Notes under the pieces: generated by a model | What the model saw: the letters and a program-made list of their open reading frames with translations, nothing else | What the model was told of the DNA's origin: nothing | Database searches by the model: none | Program-made: the position numbers and the translations under genes | Part shown: in pieces, positions 17,221 to 27,475 of the stretch | Layout of the letters: each line of letters opens with the position of its first letter | How positions within the stretch are numbered: position 1 is the first letter of the stretch | Origin: Chromera velia | Lineage: Eukaryota > Sar > Chromeraceae | Direction: 5' to 3' | NCBI GenBank assembly: GCA_018398765.1 | Contig: JAHBMJ010001154.1 | Span: 1-34,558, forward strand | DNA length: 34,558 bases

Positions 17221-19198
17221 ATGATCCCCACTTCCGGGCAACAAACGGCCCCTCCGCACGCGGGCCACCAGCCCTTCCCTGCCCGTTTTGCCCTCCCCAT
17301 GCATCCATCTCAATGGACCTCCACGCACCCAGACCCCCGACTCTTCGCACAAGCACCCCCGGCGTCCCAACAGAAACAGTCCACATCTCCACACCTCCCT
17401 TCAAAACAACCAACAACAGGGGCGCCCCAAATACCACAGCCACAGGCCCTCCGCACGGGCCCTCCACCTGCAGTTGAACGCTCCCTTACCGGAGCTCCTG
17501 CCCCCCACGCCCCCCTGCAGCCCTCCCACTGGGGTCTCTCTTCCTTCAGAATCGAAACCGCCGAGACGGCAGCCGCCATGGCCCTGGCCACAGCCACAGG
17601 GGGCGGGGTGCAGCCACAGACGGCCGCTCAGATTGCATCGCACCAGAGACAAATGACGGGAGGGGAGCGGAGCGTTACGAGTAGGGCTGCGACAGAGAAA
17701 AAGGTGGGTGAGTGCCTTGTCAATGGTGGCCCCAGGGAACATCAAGTGCTCACATACGCCAATGCTTTGGTAGGAATTTGAATCTTCGGCTCATCTGTGG
17801 AGCCATAAGGCGTCAGAAGATGTTCTGCCGTCTGTCATCTCAACCAGAAGCTTGAATTGCCATGAAAAGCAAAAGGAAAAGCAAATAGGAATGACCCGAA
17901 AAAAATCAAGAAGGGCGCAATCAACATTCGACGCCCCACGTGATTTGGGGCTGACTTTCCTCCCTGACTCCCCCCCCTCCTTTCCTCCTCTGTCCCTCTG
18001 TGCCTGCAGGTGGAAGAGACAATTTACATGCGCGCAATGAAGGAGCAGGTCTGTCGGTGAAGTGCATCCATGCACACGTCGTCTCCAGATGCCGACAAGC
18101 GTTCATGTGGGTGATGTTCACATTCCTCCTCCCTCCCTCCCTCCCTCTCCTTTGCCTCTCATCTCTCTGTTTGATGCATTCCTTGTTGTGTCTGTTGCCG
18201 TCTTGCTGTGTCGCTGTTCCTGTCTGTCAATGTGTCACAGGTGCCGCCATCCGGCAATCTGTCTAATTGCAGTGGAACGACCAGCCAGGAAAAACACATG
18301 AAGTTCGTTGTCTGTCTTTGTGTGTGTCTCTGCAGAGTGCCGCCATCCGAGCCCTGCAGGACGCCCTGAGGGAGGAGATGGTGGCCGTGAAGGAATTGTT
18401 GCGAGTGGATGCGGAGAAGCAGGAGAGGCGGATGGAGGCTGCAGAGGTCCGACTGGCAGAGATGGAGACGGCAGCCAAGAAGGAGACGGCAGAGCTGAGG
18501 GAACTCTTGAAGGAAGCCCAAAGGCAGAGAGAGGACGTCGAGAAGGTAGGCACACAAACAAACAGACAGAGAGGCAGGGAACGTTCATACCCTCCTAGCA
18601 ACTTGTTGTCTTCCTTTCTTCCCCGTTTCCTGTGTCGCATGCTGGGGGAGCGAGAAACAACTGGCGTGTCACGGAAGGAAGAGAAGGGAGAGGAAGGGAA
18701 GGCAAATGACGGATGTCTCTTTCCACAACACCCTCAAGTTTGCATATGCAGCTCCGGTTTTGCTGTGGAGACCAGACAGAAGCCCCACAGTCTGCATACA
18801 CATTCAGGACTCCATCTGCTTGGCGGAATCAATCTCCCTTAACAATCGGACACCTGCCCCAGTCCTTCGATCTGTCTGTGTGACCTATTAGATTAGCGCT
18901 TGTGTATGCCATTGGGAAGATTTTGTTCGCGTGTGTCCTCCCGAGTGACGTGCACAACTTGCTACACCCCTTTCTCCCTTGTATTCTTCTTTGATCAGAA
19001 CCTGTCAGCCCTGAACGACGCGTTCACGGAGGCCGTGGGGGATTTGGGGAAACAGACAGGGGCCTCAGCGGAGAGACAGGAGAAACTGGAGACGGCACTT
19101 GACAGCCTGCAGAAGAAAGTCAGTCAGTCAGTCAGTCTGCGTATATTTGAATGTGTCTAGGTGTGCCAGCCCTTCTCTGGCTCTCTCTCTCTTTGTCG

Positions 19199-19242
<44 letters not shown>

Positions 19243-21962
19243 CGCTCTCGCCTTGTGTGCGTGAGAGAGAGAGACAGAGAGAGAGGGGGGGGGCGGGGGG
19301 TGGGGATGAGTGATTGCCTGTGCATCTGAATGACTCTCTTTCTCTCACTCGTCTCTCTTTCTGTGCCTGTGCGCGTTCACAATCGGTCTGTCTGGGGTTC
19401 ATGATGATATGCTCCCCTCCCGCCTGCAGGTGGAGAGTCTGGTCTCTGAGGTCTCTGCTGACAGGGAGGCTGCCGCTGCTTCTCTGGCGGCATCAGAGGA
19501 GAGGGCAGGAGGCAGACACGAGAAGTTGCAGACATTTGTTGAGGCTCTGGATGGAAAGGTCAGCAGAATACCGAGGAAGTTGCAGTGATGTTCTGATGTT
19601 CCTATGACATTAAAAAAAAAAAAATGTTGGGGGGGGCCAACTCCAGACAGTCGTGCACGGAGGCTCTGAATCGAAAAGGCATGCAGAGACGGATAAGAGA
19701 GGCAGCAAGACACGCCCGAGGACAAAAAGAGGGCAGGAAAATGAGAATGACAGGGATGGGAGAACGCACACACAGAAAAACTCTTACGCGCGCGTTCTTT
19801 CTTGGTTTCTTTGTCGCATGCTGGCTTGCTTGCTTGCTTTATTCAGTGTGTGCATGATCTGAAGTGTTTGTGTTTTTTTGTGGCTTTCTTCTGCCCGTTG
19901 CCCGTGTTCCCTCTTGTCTTTCATGTCCGTTTGAGCCACCCTCGTCTGCGAATGTTCTCTTTTCTTCTCTCCACTGCAGGCCTCGGAACTGCAGAAACAG
20001 CAGCACGTGACAGAGACCAGGGTAGACGAGCTGACAATCGGACACCAATTCATCTTCAGAGCCTCTGAGCTGGGCGTGAAGGTGCGTGCGTGGCTTCAAT
20101 TTTCTCTCCCTCTGACATAGGCTGTCCTTTGTCTTTCTTGGTGCCTGGCCTTCCTTCACGTGGAAATGAGGAAGGGGTTGCCCTTGAATCTTCCGGGAAG
20201 AAGTTTTTGTGAAACAGCAGAGTGTGGTTACGTCTCTGTTTTTGAGGCATTGAATTCAACCGCTATTTTGCTGCCCTCATGTGTATATGAAGTCCGAGCT
20301 GTTCCGGAAGCGCAAAAAAAGCCAAATGCCACGAATGGGCAAAAGAATAAAGGGGACCGAACTCTATCCCTGTCTCTCAGAATGTCCTCATGGATTTCCC
20401 CCTTCTCCCCCCCCCCTTTTCCTTTAATTCTGCAGGAGGCCAAGGAAGAATGTGCAGACACCAGGAGACATGTACAGACGATCGCAAACGCACTGGACTC
20501 AAAGTCAGTCAGTCAGTCAGTCAGTGAGGCGACTTTCTCGCGTCGTTTCACTTTTATGTTCAAATGGAGACCTGATTCACCGGTTCTTTCAACGAGCTTC
20601 TTCCAGCCTCGTGATCACGTCCTCACCCCACAGCGGAAGCAGAGGTCTTTGTTTCCAAAAGCACCCTGCAGGATCTCTCCCTCCTTGTTTCCGAACCTAT
20701 ACGTCTGCTTGCCTTGTTTGTGGACCTCACAGGCATCTGCTCTCTCTCTCTCTCTCTCTTTGTCTGCCCGCAAGTCCGAACACTCAACCCATTAATTCAT
20801 TGCAGAATCGGGATGCTCGAGGAGTCACGCAGAAGGGAAGAGCAAAACGCAGACACCACACAGGTCGGGTAGACCTTTGTGCAGTCGCGTTCTGCAGCAG
20901 GCATGTTGCTGCGTTTTTTCAGAGATTTCGAAGCGATTTTCCCTCTCTTCTCTTCACCGTTGACTGAACTCGATACTCTTTTCCTGAAGCATTTGAGAAG
21001 GCTTTCTTCTCACATCTATGCTCGTTCTTTCTGGAGCACGAGAATTCCACGAATTCCTCACATTGCAGCAAAAGGGAAAAGAGACGGGATACCTGCCTCA
21101 TCCAACACCTTCATTCCCTCTTCTTTCTCGTCATGTGTCCCGTCATCTATTTCCTGCGTCCTCTGTATTTGTCCCTCCCCCCACATCCCCTGCCACATGC
21201 ATGCATGCAGGCGCAAGTGGAGGGTCTGCATGAAGCGCTGACGTCTCTCTCCACAGAGGTCGGTCTGGGTCCAATTTTTTTTTTTTGTAGGGAGACTTCT
21301 CTCTTTTGTGTCAGTGGGGGCAATCTCCCACCAGAGCCGTGCAGTTGCTGGCCTTTTCTGTTTCTGGACTGTTCAGATCAAAAAACACAGTCGCTCATTC
21401 ACCCACACGCACACGCGCGCGGCCGTAGCCACACATGCGCATTCACAGACAATTAAGGGAGCACTTACTGATGATCACTTTCCTGCATGTTTCCTTTCCA
21501 ATTCACCCACCCCTTGCTCTTGAGTGACTGATTGCGCATCGCATTCCATGCATGCAGGTCTTTCTGTTGAAGGCGAAGACCTCAGTCGAGAGCTTCACTT
21601 CCAGAGCGGGTGGGGGGGGCGGTGCAGTGGGTGCAGGTGGCGAGCTTCCAGCAGGAGAGAGAGAGAAGGAGAGGGAGGGCCCCTTCATGATCGAGCAGTC
21701 CCTTCACAATCGTGTGCCTTCAGGTGGAACGGCAGATGAAGGGGGCAGCGGGAAAAGGGACGCTGAAGGTGCGGGCAGATTTCTGCAGGGAAGCGTGGGA
21801 GGGGGAGGGACTGTCACGGGGACCGACCGGACCTCGGCCGCCCGGGGAACGGCAGTCGTGCACACGATCGGAGATCTCTTGCAGAGTCACTCTGTGGGGA
21901 CACTCAGCCACCAACAGGGACTTGACAGCGGTCGGTTGATATGCCCGACCCGACCCGCCCCT

Positions 21963-21993
<31 letters not shown>

Positions 21994-23597
21994 GAGGCCG
22001 GCGAGGTGGGATGGGATGGATGTGAACAAATTGGCGGATTTGTGTGCTCATGTGGGGGGGCGTGGTCGTGGGGAGGTGGTGCCAGGATATGATTCATGCG
22101 TTGTGACGGAAGGTGTTCGTGTGCAGTATGGAATCAATCGATGTGTTGTGACACTTTCAGGGATACACGGAGAAAACCTCTTCCCTCTTTGTGCATTGAT
22201 TGCACTGATCCTTCGGATTTTTTTGTCCGCCTCTCTCTGTGTTTCGATATAGGGTGGCCTTTTGTGTTGCTGCATGCAGGCGGGCAAGGAGGATGCAGCG
22301 TTCGGTCCGGAGAAGTGGAGAGCGGGACCCATAGGAGGGCATCTGCTGCGTCCGGGGTGATGCCGCCGGGGGCGTCTCCCTCGGGCCCCGGGGGGGTGGG
22401 AGGAGGGTCGATGGGTGCGTCATCGGACAGGGGGGCGGGGGTGGATGGTCAGAAGAGTTGGGGGTGGAGCGGTGAGATGCGTCTGGGTGGTGGGGGTGGG
22501 AGTGTGCCTGCTGGGTCTGCATCTGGTGTGACGGCGGCGGCGGGGGGGGAATCTTCTGGGACCCTTCAGAGGGTTCCTTCGGGAGGGGGGCAGGGGGCAG
22601 GGAGTGGGCATCCTGAGGTGGGAGGAGCTGGAGGGCCCTGGAGGGGAAGCGTTCTCAGGTAAGGGGGGGGTTCTAGGTGTATGGGAGTAGTACTGCTTTT
22701 TGTTTGGTGTTTTTGGTGGGAGGGCTTCGAGTCCTCAGTGGCTCCGTCAGTCGGTATTTTTGTCAGTCTCTCTGAGAAGGAAGGGGAGAAAAGGAAGACG
22801 TCTTCTGCCTTCTCTTCTCTTTCGACTTTGGCCCTCTGCCATCTCTGAAATCCTCCTTCAGTTGCTCGGTCGCAATTGATTGCAAGTGCGTGTGCGGCGA
22901 CACCCCGTTCCCTTTCTCCGCTCCATGTCTGTGTTGAGGATGGATGGATGGATGGATATGTTGCTGCCGCTGAACGTCTTTGCTGTCTGGCAGCATGCAC
23001 GAACGCATGACTGCATGCATATCGTGTCATGCACTCTCTGTTCTCTTCATGTGCAGGGACGTGGTGGCATTTATTTTCATACAGAATATGTTTTTCTTAA
23101 CAATGAATGCATGCATCTTCTGTGCACAAATGTGCAGGGACGTAGCGGCGGCGCCTGTCGGACGGGTGGTGGGGACGGGGAGTCCCGGCACCCTCATGCG
23201 GCCCCCGCACGGCCACCCCCACCTGCCTGTGTTCCTGCGGCCTCCCCCCCCTCAGGCACATGGCAGGAGACGGGACCATCCTCTGTCTGTGTCCCCCCCC
23301 CGCTTTCTTCCTATTGACCCTTCGACTCCCCGTCTCCTTCTCCCAGGTGGGCACCGGGGGGGTCCGCTCCTCTCAGTGGCATCTCTGTCCGCCATACCCC
23401 CCCCCTCTGCAGGGCCCCAGGGAGCGTTCTTGAAGTTCCACCCGCACATGCACTCGCACCACCTGCCCGTTCGGGGAGTTTCTCTGCCCCCCTCCGCCTC
23501 GGCCTCCCCCCTGCCCTCTGGTTCCAGAGTCCAGCACCACCCTGTGAAGAGCATCCAGTCGGACTCGGTTCGGAACGCGGCAGGAGGGGTCAGCTGA
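17221..23597 (+). CDS. Multi-exon coiled-coil protein, unknown function (about 822 aa)
   Basis: I model 12 exons: 17221-17703, 18010-18048, 18336-18545, 18999-19118, 19430-19558, 19980-20081, 20436-20503, 20806-20863, 21211-21258, 21558-21930, 22280-22658, 23138-23597. All introns are GT-AG and every junction keeps phase; the total is divisible by three and ends in TGA. ATG 17221 is the first in the open frame. Exon 1 is Pro/Gln-rich and disordered. Exons 2-9 encode Glu/Lys/Leu/Ala-rich helices with heptad character, for example EMETAAKKETAELRELLKEA. These fit a long coiled coil broken into short exons. Exons 10-11 are Gly-rich, and exon 12 is Pro/His-rich with an HMHSHH string. There is no signal peptide, membrane segment or catalytic motif. 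A structural or scaffold role is an inference from the coil only. The end of exon 10 is the least certain: a donor at 21610 keeps the same phase. Confidence 0.7.
19177..19243 (+). repeat. (CT)n-(GT)n microsatellite in intron 4
   Basis: A CT run leads into about 14 GT units inside the intron 19119-19429. Purine-rich GA/GGGG DNA follows at 19264-19300. Confidence 0.9.
21965..21993 (+). repeat. (GT)n microsatellite in intron 10
   Basis: About 14 GT units lie 35 nt after the proposed donor at 21931, inside the intron 21931-22279. Confidence 0.9.
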
Positions 23598-23752
23598 AGA
23601 GAAACGAATTCCGAAGAAGACGAAGAAGAAGAAAACAAGGAATGGGAGCGTGATAATAAGCAAAAAAGACAATACGGAGGAGAAGAAGTAAAGTCAAACA
23701 CGACGAGAGATTCGGAGAGAAGGATAAGAAAAAAAAGTTGCAAGTGTATCAA

Positions 23753-23758
23753 TAAATT
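23753..23758 (+). terminator. Poly(A) signal-like AATAAA
   Basis: AATAAA lies about 155 nt past the stop of the coiled-coil gene, after a purine-rich 3' UTR. It is a plausible polyadenylation signal if this organism uses the canonical hexamer. Confidence 0.4.
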
Positions 23759-23759
23759 G

Positions 23760-24377
23760 CCGACCTTCCCGACTGGATCATGTTTGTAGCTTATAGCCCG
23801 CTGAGCGAGTCAAACACGGTATGATATACCGTACTCCAGAAATCACCCAGTCTAGGTCTGCCGCAGTGAATGAAAGAATCACAATACTAATTAATGAAAC
23901 AAACTTAAATACATCAAATGCTACATCATAGCTTATATTAAATGTTTGATTTATTTCTGTTCCTAGTTATGTTCGTATAGTAGATCTAGATATAAACATA
24001 TGGTGTAACATATGCAAATTAATGCGAGTGACTTACTTTTTTAGACATAATTAATTTGAGTCTAAGTCTAAGTCTGTGTGACAGTAACCATGACTAGGAC
24101 TATAACTAGGTAAGTGATAAGTGATTTACTGGTACCCTATAGCACTGTCGCGGCAGTCTGTCGCCGTATTAGCTTATAGAGGTCGCCCCCGCAAACGGCA
24201 CTGGCAGGTATGGTGTAACCACTGCATAATACAAACGACTATCTGAAATACTGAAGAGACATCCTAAGAAATATTGATTATGACATTGACAGTCTAAAAT
24301 AGTCTAAAACGTTCTGTAATAGGTTTTGTCAAATGTATCTTCTAGCTAGAATTAACGACCTACATATCAATGAAACA
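23760..24377. other. AT-rich spacer between convergent genes
   Basis: No gene is seen. The DNA is much more AT-rich than its neighbours. It contains a CGGTAT-GAT-ATACCG palindrome (near 23817), tandem AAGTCT units near 24060, and AGCTTATAG twice (23788 and about 24172). It would hold the 3' UTRs of the plus-strand coiled-coil gene and of the minus-strand LRR gene. Confidence 0.5.
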
Positions 24378-24440
24378 TCAATTATCAATTGTGTGAACTC
24401 CGGGAAATAGAAGTTTCAGCATCGTTTTCGTGCTCTCCCG

Positions 24441-24445
24441 GACAT
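24441..24445. repeat. Target-site duplication GACAT, left copy
   Basis: GACAT directly precedes the left LTR and recurs directly after the right LTR. A 5-bp duplication is typical of LTR retrotransposon integrases. Confidence 0.9.
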
Positions 24446-24774
24446 TGAGAACCATACTGAGAAAGCTTGGCCTTGGTAGGTCAAGCTAGCAGGAGTATAA
24501 AGGACTCAAGAGAGCCCAGCAGAAGAAGCAAGATCAAGAGCAAAAAAGTAGTGTCTGTCCGGCTATCAGTCAATATTTCCCTAGACCAGAAAGCAAAGCC
24601 GTATCAGTCTCAAAGCCTTCTTATCGATCGATCAATTCAAATTCAGGCACCGCCAAGGAATTTAACTGCCGGGCCCGTCTCCGCGTGCGGCCCAGGCTAG
24701 AGCGCTATAGCCCAGGTCTCTCCCTTCGATCCAGCTGCGCCGGCAGCGCCGCGCTGGGGCTGGATTCATCCTCA
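24446..24774 (-). repeat. 3' LTR (left copy)
   Basis: This copy pairs with 27142-27470 at an offset of 2696. On the plus strand it begins TGAGAACCATACTGAG and ends CATCCTCA. Confidence 0.92.
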
Positions 24775-24792
24775 GTTCCCCTCCCCTCTTTT
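24775..24792 (-). promoter_or_regulatory. Polypurine tract
   Basis: On the minus strand AAAAGAGGGGAGGGGAAC lies directly upstream of the 3' LTR. This is the expected site of plus-strand DNA priming, and it fixes the element's orientation as minus. Confidence 0.85.
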
Positions 24793-24969
24793 ACGGCTCC
24801 GACCGGCTGCCGCTCGCTCCGACGAGGGAAGCAGACGGCAAAAGGAGATGAGACAAGGAAAGAAAAACAAATCAACTCCCCCCAATCTCCTTTCTTTTCT
24901 TTCTTTCCTTTCTTCCTTTCTTTCTTTCTTTCTTTCTCTCTCTTCCTTCCGTGGAGTGGTTGGGTCTTC

Positions 24970-26292
24970 TTAACAGCCAGAAGAGTCAGAACTTGCAACA
25001 CTGCGACGGTCTGATACTGGCTCACTCTGTCTCTCTTCGATCTGTATTGTCATGCATTTTTGTCTCAGCTGTGTGTCAACAACATGAAACACAGATCGCA
25101 ATTCCAGAAGCATGGGGTGAGACCATGGTTGGATAGTCATCAATTCCTTTGCTTCTTCCCAAGTGAGACCAATTCGCTCTTCCTCTGCGCAATACAAGTC
25201 AGTCAAAAAAGAAAAGAAAGACCACTCGGGGCTGCGTTCTCCTAGGAGAGAATGCAAGCGATGCATGTCTATCTGTGGAAGAAGGATTGTGGAGCCCGTG
25301 CTCGATGTGTGTACAAAGCCGATCTGTGCATCCAGCCCACAAACTGAAAGACGCCCCCATACAAAAAACAGAACCCAAAAATTCCAAAACAACGGCACGT
25401 TATCGGGAGGATCGAAGAAAAAGTCTGCGTTGCCTGCCAGCATCCATTCTTTGATGACATCCAGGACCTGAGACCACACTGCAGTTCTCTCCACTCTATC
25501 ATCAGGAAGAGACGACGGCTGTGCAGAGATGTGAAACCTTGTTCCCACCCAATGGATCCATTGGCAAGCAAGCTGTCTGCTGTCTGGCAGAGGAGGGGTT
25601 GTGTGCACTTCGTGTGTCTGAACGGAGCGGTGTACGCAGCGGAAGGCTGACTGTCCTGTCTGAACGCATGAGTTCACATACAAACAAACCGGTCTCTCAG
25701 TCTGTGCTGATGAAGTGGTTTGAGAGACACGTGCTTGAACTGAAGAGTGAACAAGCGAACAGACTGGCTGCTCTGTCTGAACAGATGAAGAGACAAAAAC
25801 GGAGACGGCCTTTTCTGTTTGAACACCTGCGGTCGTATGTGAAAAGACTGGCCTTTCTGTTTGAGAAGATGAATCGACGCCGCTTGCTCTGTGTGCGCTA
25901 TTATCAACAGACAGAGAAGGAGACAGAGAATTGGCAGTTACTGTGGGGAATGACACATTTTTCTGATCTAGAGGTGGAGACGGATCTGACTTGACCAAGC
26001 TGCAATGCACGGCACGAGTCGAGTGCTCAAAAGAGGGAGATACGACCTGCTTGCAAGCTCGCTTGCAAGGCGGCACCCCAAAAGACACCGAGACATCTTT
26101 CTCACTTTGATTGTCTTCATCTTGAAGTTCACTTTCCATACGCCCCTCCAAATCCCCCTGACCAGAAAACTTTAAGGATCTTCCTCCACGAAGAGCACAT
26201 GCAGTCGCGAACGACTCAGAGGAGAGAATACGGCCGGGAGACTCATCTGCACCCGAGGGTGCGCATCCTGATGTACCCATGGACTGCCTCAC
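24970..26292 (-). CDS. Second ORF of the gag-type LTR element, Gln-Thr-Glu repeats, unknown function
   Basis: The frame is open from the TGA that ends the Gag-like ORF (26302-26304). The listed start at 26292 is GTG, and the first ATG is at 26280-26278. The frame is the same as Gag's, so a Gag-ORF2 fusion by readthrough is possible. The N-terminal third is Ser-rich. The middle has five to seven imperfect repeats around S-V-Q-T-E-x-P-V, spaced about 15-18 residues (plus-strand about 25590-25900). The C-terminal 200 residues are globular, with an aromatic patch (LFWNFWVLFFVW) and a helical end (TWEEAKELMTIQ). No pol domain is seen. Confidence 0.6.
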   Translation of the reverse strand: MRQSMGTSGCAPSGADESPGRILSSESFATACALRGGRSLKFSGQGDLEGRMESELQDEDNQSEKDVSVSFGVPPCKRACKQVVSPSFEHSTRAVHCSLVKSDPSPPLDQKNVSFPTVTANSLSPSLSVDNSAHRASGVDSSSQTERPVFSHTTAGVQTEKAVSVFVSSSVQTEQPVCSLVHSSVQARVSQTTSSAQTERPVCLYVNSCVQTGQSAFRCVHRSVQTHEVHTTPPLPDSRQLACQWIHWVGTRFHISAQPSSLPDDRVERTAVWSQVLDVIKEWMLAGNADFFFDPPDNVPLFWNFWVLFFVWGRLSVCGLDAQIGFVHTSSTGSTILLPQIDMHRLHSLLGERSPEWSFFSFLTDLYCAEEERIGLTWEEAKELMTIQPWSHPMLLELRSVFHVVDTQLRQKCMTIQIEERQSEPVSDRRSVASSDSSGC

Positions 26293-26301
26293 ATGTAGGT
26301 A

Positions 26302-27036
26302 TCACTCCTCTGTGTCACCCAGAGACGCCTGTGCAGAGGGACAGGGAGAGACGGAAGAGAGATTCACGTCAGGCTGAGCTTTCTGCTGGGCAACCTGCTT
26401 GCCTTCACGAGGCATAGTCATACTGCCTGAAGGATCAAACAAGGCTGCAGAAGTACAAATACTGTCAGAAAGTCTTGTCTTTCGCTCTGTCTGTAGTGCT
26501 GCAAGGCCGAGGCCTTTCGTGCTTTGAACTGCATGAGAGACGAAAAGGGGTAAAGAGTCTTTCTTGCTGAGATGTGGACAGACAGCGCGGTCATGATCTC
26601 GTGCTCCACAGGACGAACACAGTCCCTGCCTCCGATAGCATTCCACCCACGAATGACCCCTGCACTTCTCTGATTTTTCTCCGAAGAGAAATATACAAAA
26701 TACACATGGAGCCTGCTCACGAAGATGTGAAGTAGGGAAGCCTCCCTGAGACGGAGAAAAGGAGAAACGACGACGGTCCTCTAAGGAAAGCTCAAAGAGA
26801 GGAATCCGCTCTAGAAACGTTGGCCTCGCACCGCCAGTGTGTTTCTTGTACAGCTTGTCGTAGTACTGCGTTGGAGGAAGCCGACCACGACGACCGCTAC
26901 CAGAAGAGACGGGAACAGAAAGATTCGGACACTGTCGAGAGAAATCTTTTTTCCTTAGGTCGGCACGCAAACCCTCAATTTCTTTTCGCAAGAAAAGAAT
27001 CTGCACGGCCTCGATAGAGACCTCTTTGAGGCCCAT
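26302..27036 (-). CDS. Gag-like zinc-knuckle protein of the LTR element
   Basis: ATG at 27036-27034 is the first good start; the frame opens at a TGA some 12 codons upstream. The N-terminus is predicted helical (AVQILFLRKEIEGLRADLRK, probably a short coiled coil). A basic Gly/Arg-rich part follows. Then a cysteine region, C-x2-C...C-x-x-H...C, is followed by LCSSCGARDHDRAVC, a perfect C-x2-C-x4-H-x4-C zinc knuckle. Such knuckles in Gag bind the element's RNA and help to package it. The ORF ends at TGA 26304-26302, 9 nt before the next ORF opens in the same frame. Confidence 0.75.
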   Translation of the reverse strand: MGLKEVSIEAVQILFLRKEIEGLRADLRKKDFSRQCPNLSVPVSSGSGRRGRLPPTQYYDKLYKKHTGGARPTFLERIPLFELSLEDRRRFSFSPSQGGFPTSHLREQAPCVFCIFLFGEKSEKCRGHSWVECYRRQGLCSSCGARDHDRAVCPHLSKKDSLPLFVSHAVQSTKGLGLAALQTERKTRLSDSICTSAALFDPSGSMTMPREGKQVAQQKAQPDVNLSSVSPCPSAQASLGDTEE

Positions 27037-27122
27037 CGTCAAGAGATTGAGAGCGGACTCCAAACACTCTCAGAGACTTGCTTTTGATCAGAAGGATTTA
27101 CTGTGAGATTTTCCGAAACTCT

Positions 27123-27138
27123 CGGACTGGCGAAACCA
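27123..27138 (-). promoter_or_regulatory. Possible primer-binding site
   Basis: Three nt inside the 5' LTR the minus strand reads TGGTTTCGCCAGTCCG. Its TGG start would pair with the CCA end of a tRNA. I cannot match it to a specific tRNA. Confidence 0.35.
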
Positions 27139-27141
27139 TAC

Positions 27142-27470
27142 TGAGAACCATACTGAGAAAGCTTGGCCTTGGCAGGTCAAGCTAGCAGGAGTATAAAGGA
27201 CTCAAGAGAGCCCAGCAGAAGAAGCAAGATCAAGAGCAAAAAAGTGGTGTCTGTCCGGCTATCAGTCAATATTTCCCTAGACCAGAAAGCAAAGCCGTTT
27301 CAGTCTCAAAGCCTTCTCATCGATCGATCGATTCAAATTCAGGCACCGCCAAGGAATTCAACTGCCGGGCCCGTCTCCGCGTGCGGCCCAGGCTAGAGCG
27401 CCATAGCCCAGGTCTCTCCCTTCGATCTAGCCGCGCCGGCGGCGCCGCGCTCGGGCTAGATTCATCCTCA
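27142..27470 (-). repeat. 5' LTR (right copy)
   Basis: This is the partner of the left LTR, with about 12 substitutions and no indels that I can see. Just outside its inner edge the 12-mer AACCATACTGAG is present as an extra tandem copy (27134-27145). Confidence 0.92.
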
Positions 27471-27475
27471 GACAT
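27471..27475. repeat. Target-site duplication GACAT, right copy
   Basis: This copy is identical to the left one at 24441-24445 and abuts the end of the right LTR. Confidence 0.9.

Larger units (their letters stand above)
24446..27470 (-). mobile_element. Complete non-autonomous LTR retrotransposon, gag-type only (3025 bp)
   Basis: Two direct 329-bp repeats that begin TG and end CA flank 2.37 kb and are bounded by the GACAT duplication. Inside, on the minus strand, are a zinc-knuckle Gag-like ORF and a second ORF. A polypurine tract abuts the left (3') LTR, and a weak primer-binding-site candidate lies near the right (5') LTR. No protease, RT, RNase H or integrase is present, so movement would need enzymes in trans. 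The structure matches what has been called TR-GAG or LARD-like elements. The LTRs differ at about 12 positions (about 96% identical), so the insertion is not brand-new. Confidence 0.92.

Noticed and set aside
24467-24700. 77-aa plus-strand ORF inside the LTR, also open in the other LTR (27163-27396)
   Set aside because: It is present twice only because the LTRs are repeats, and it lies antisense to the element. The protein is Ser/Lys-rich with no features.
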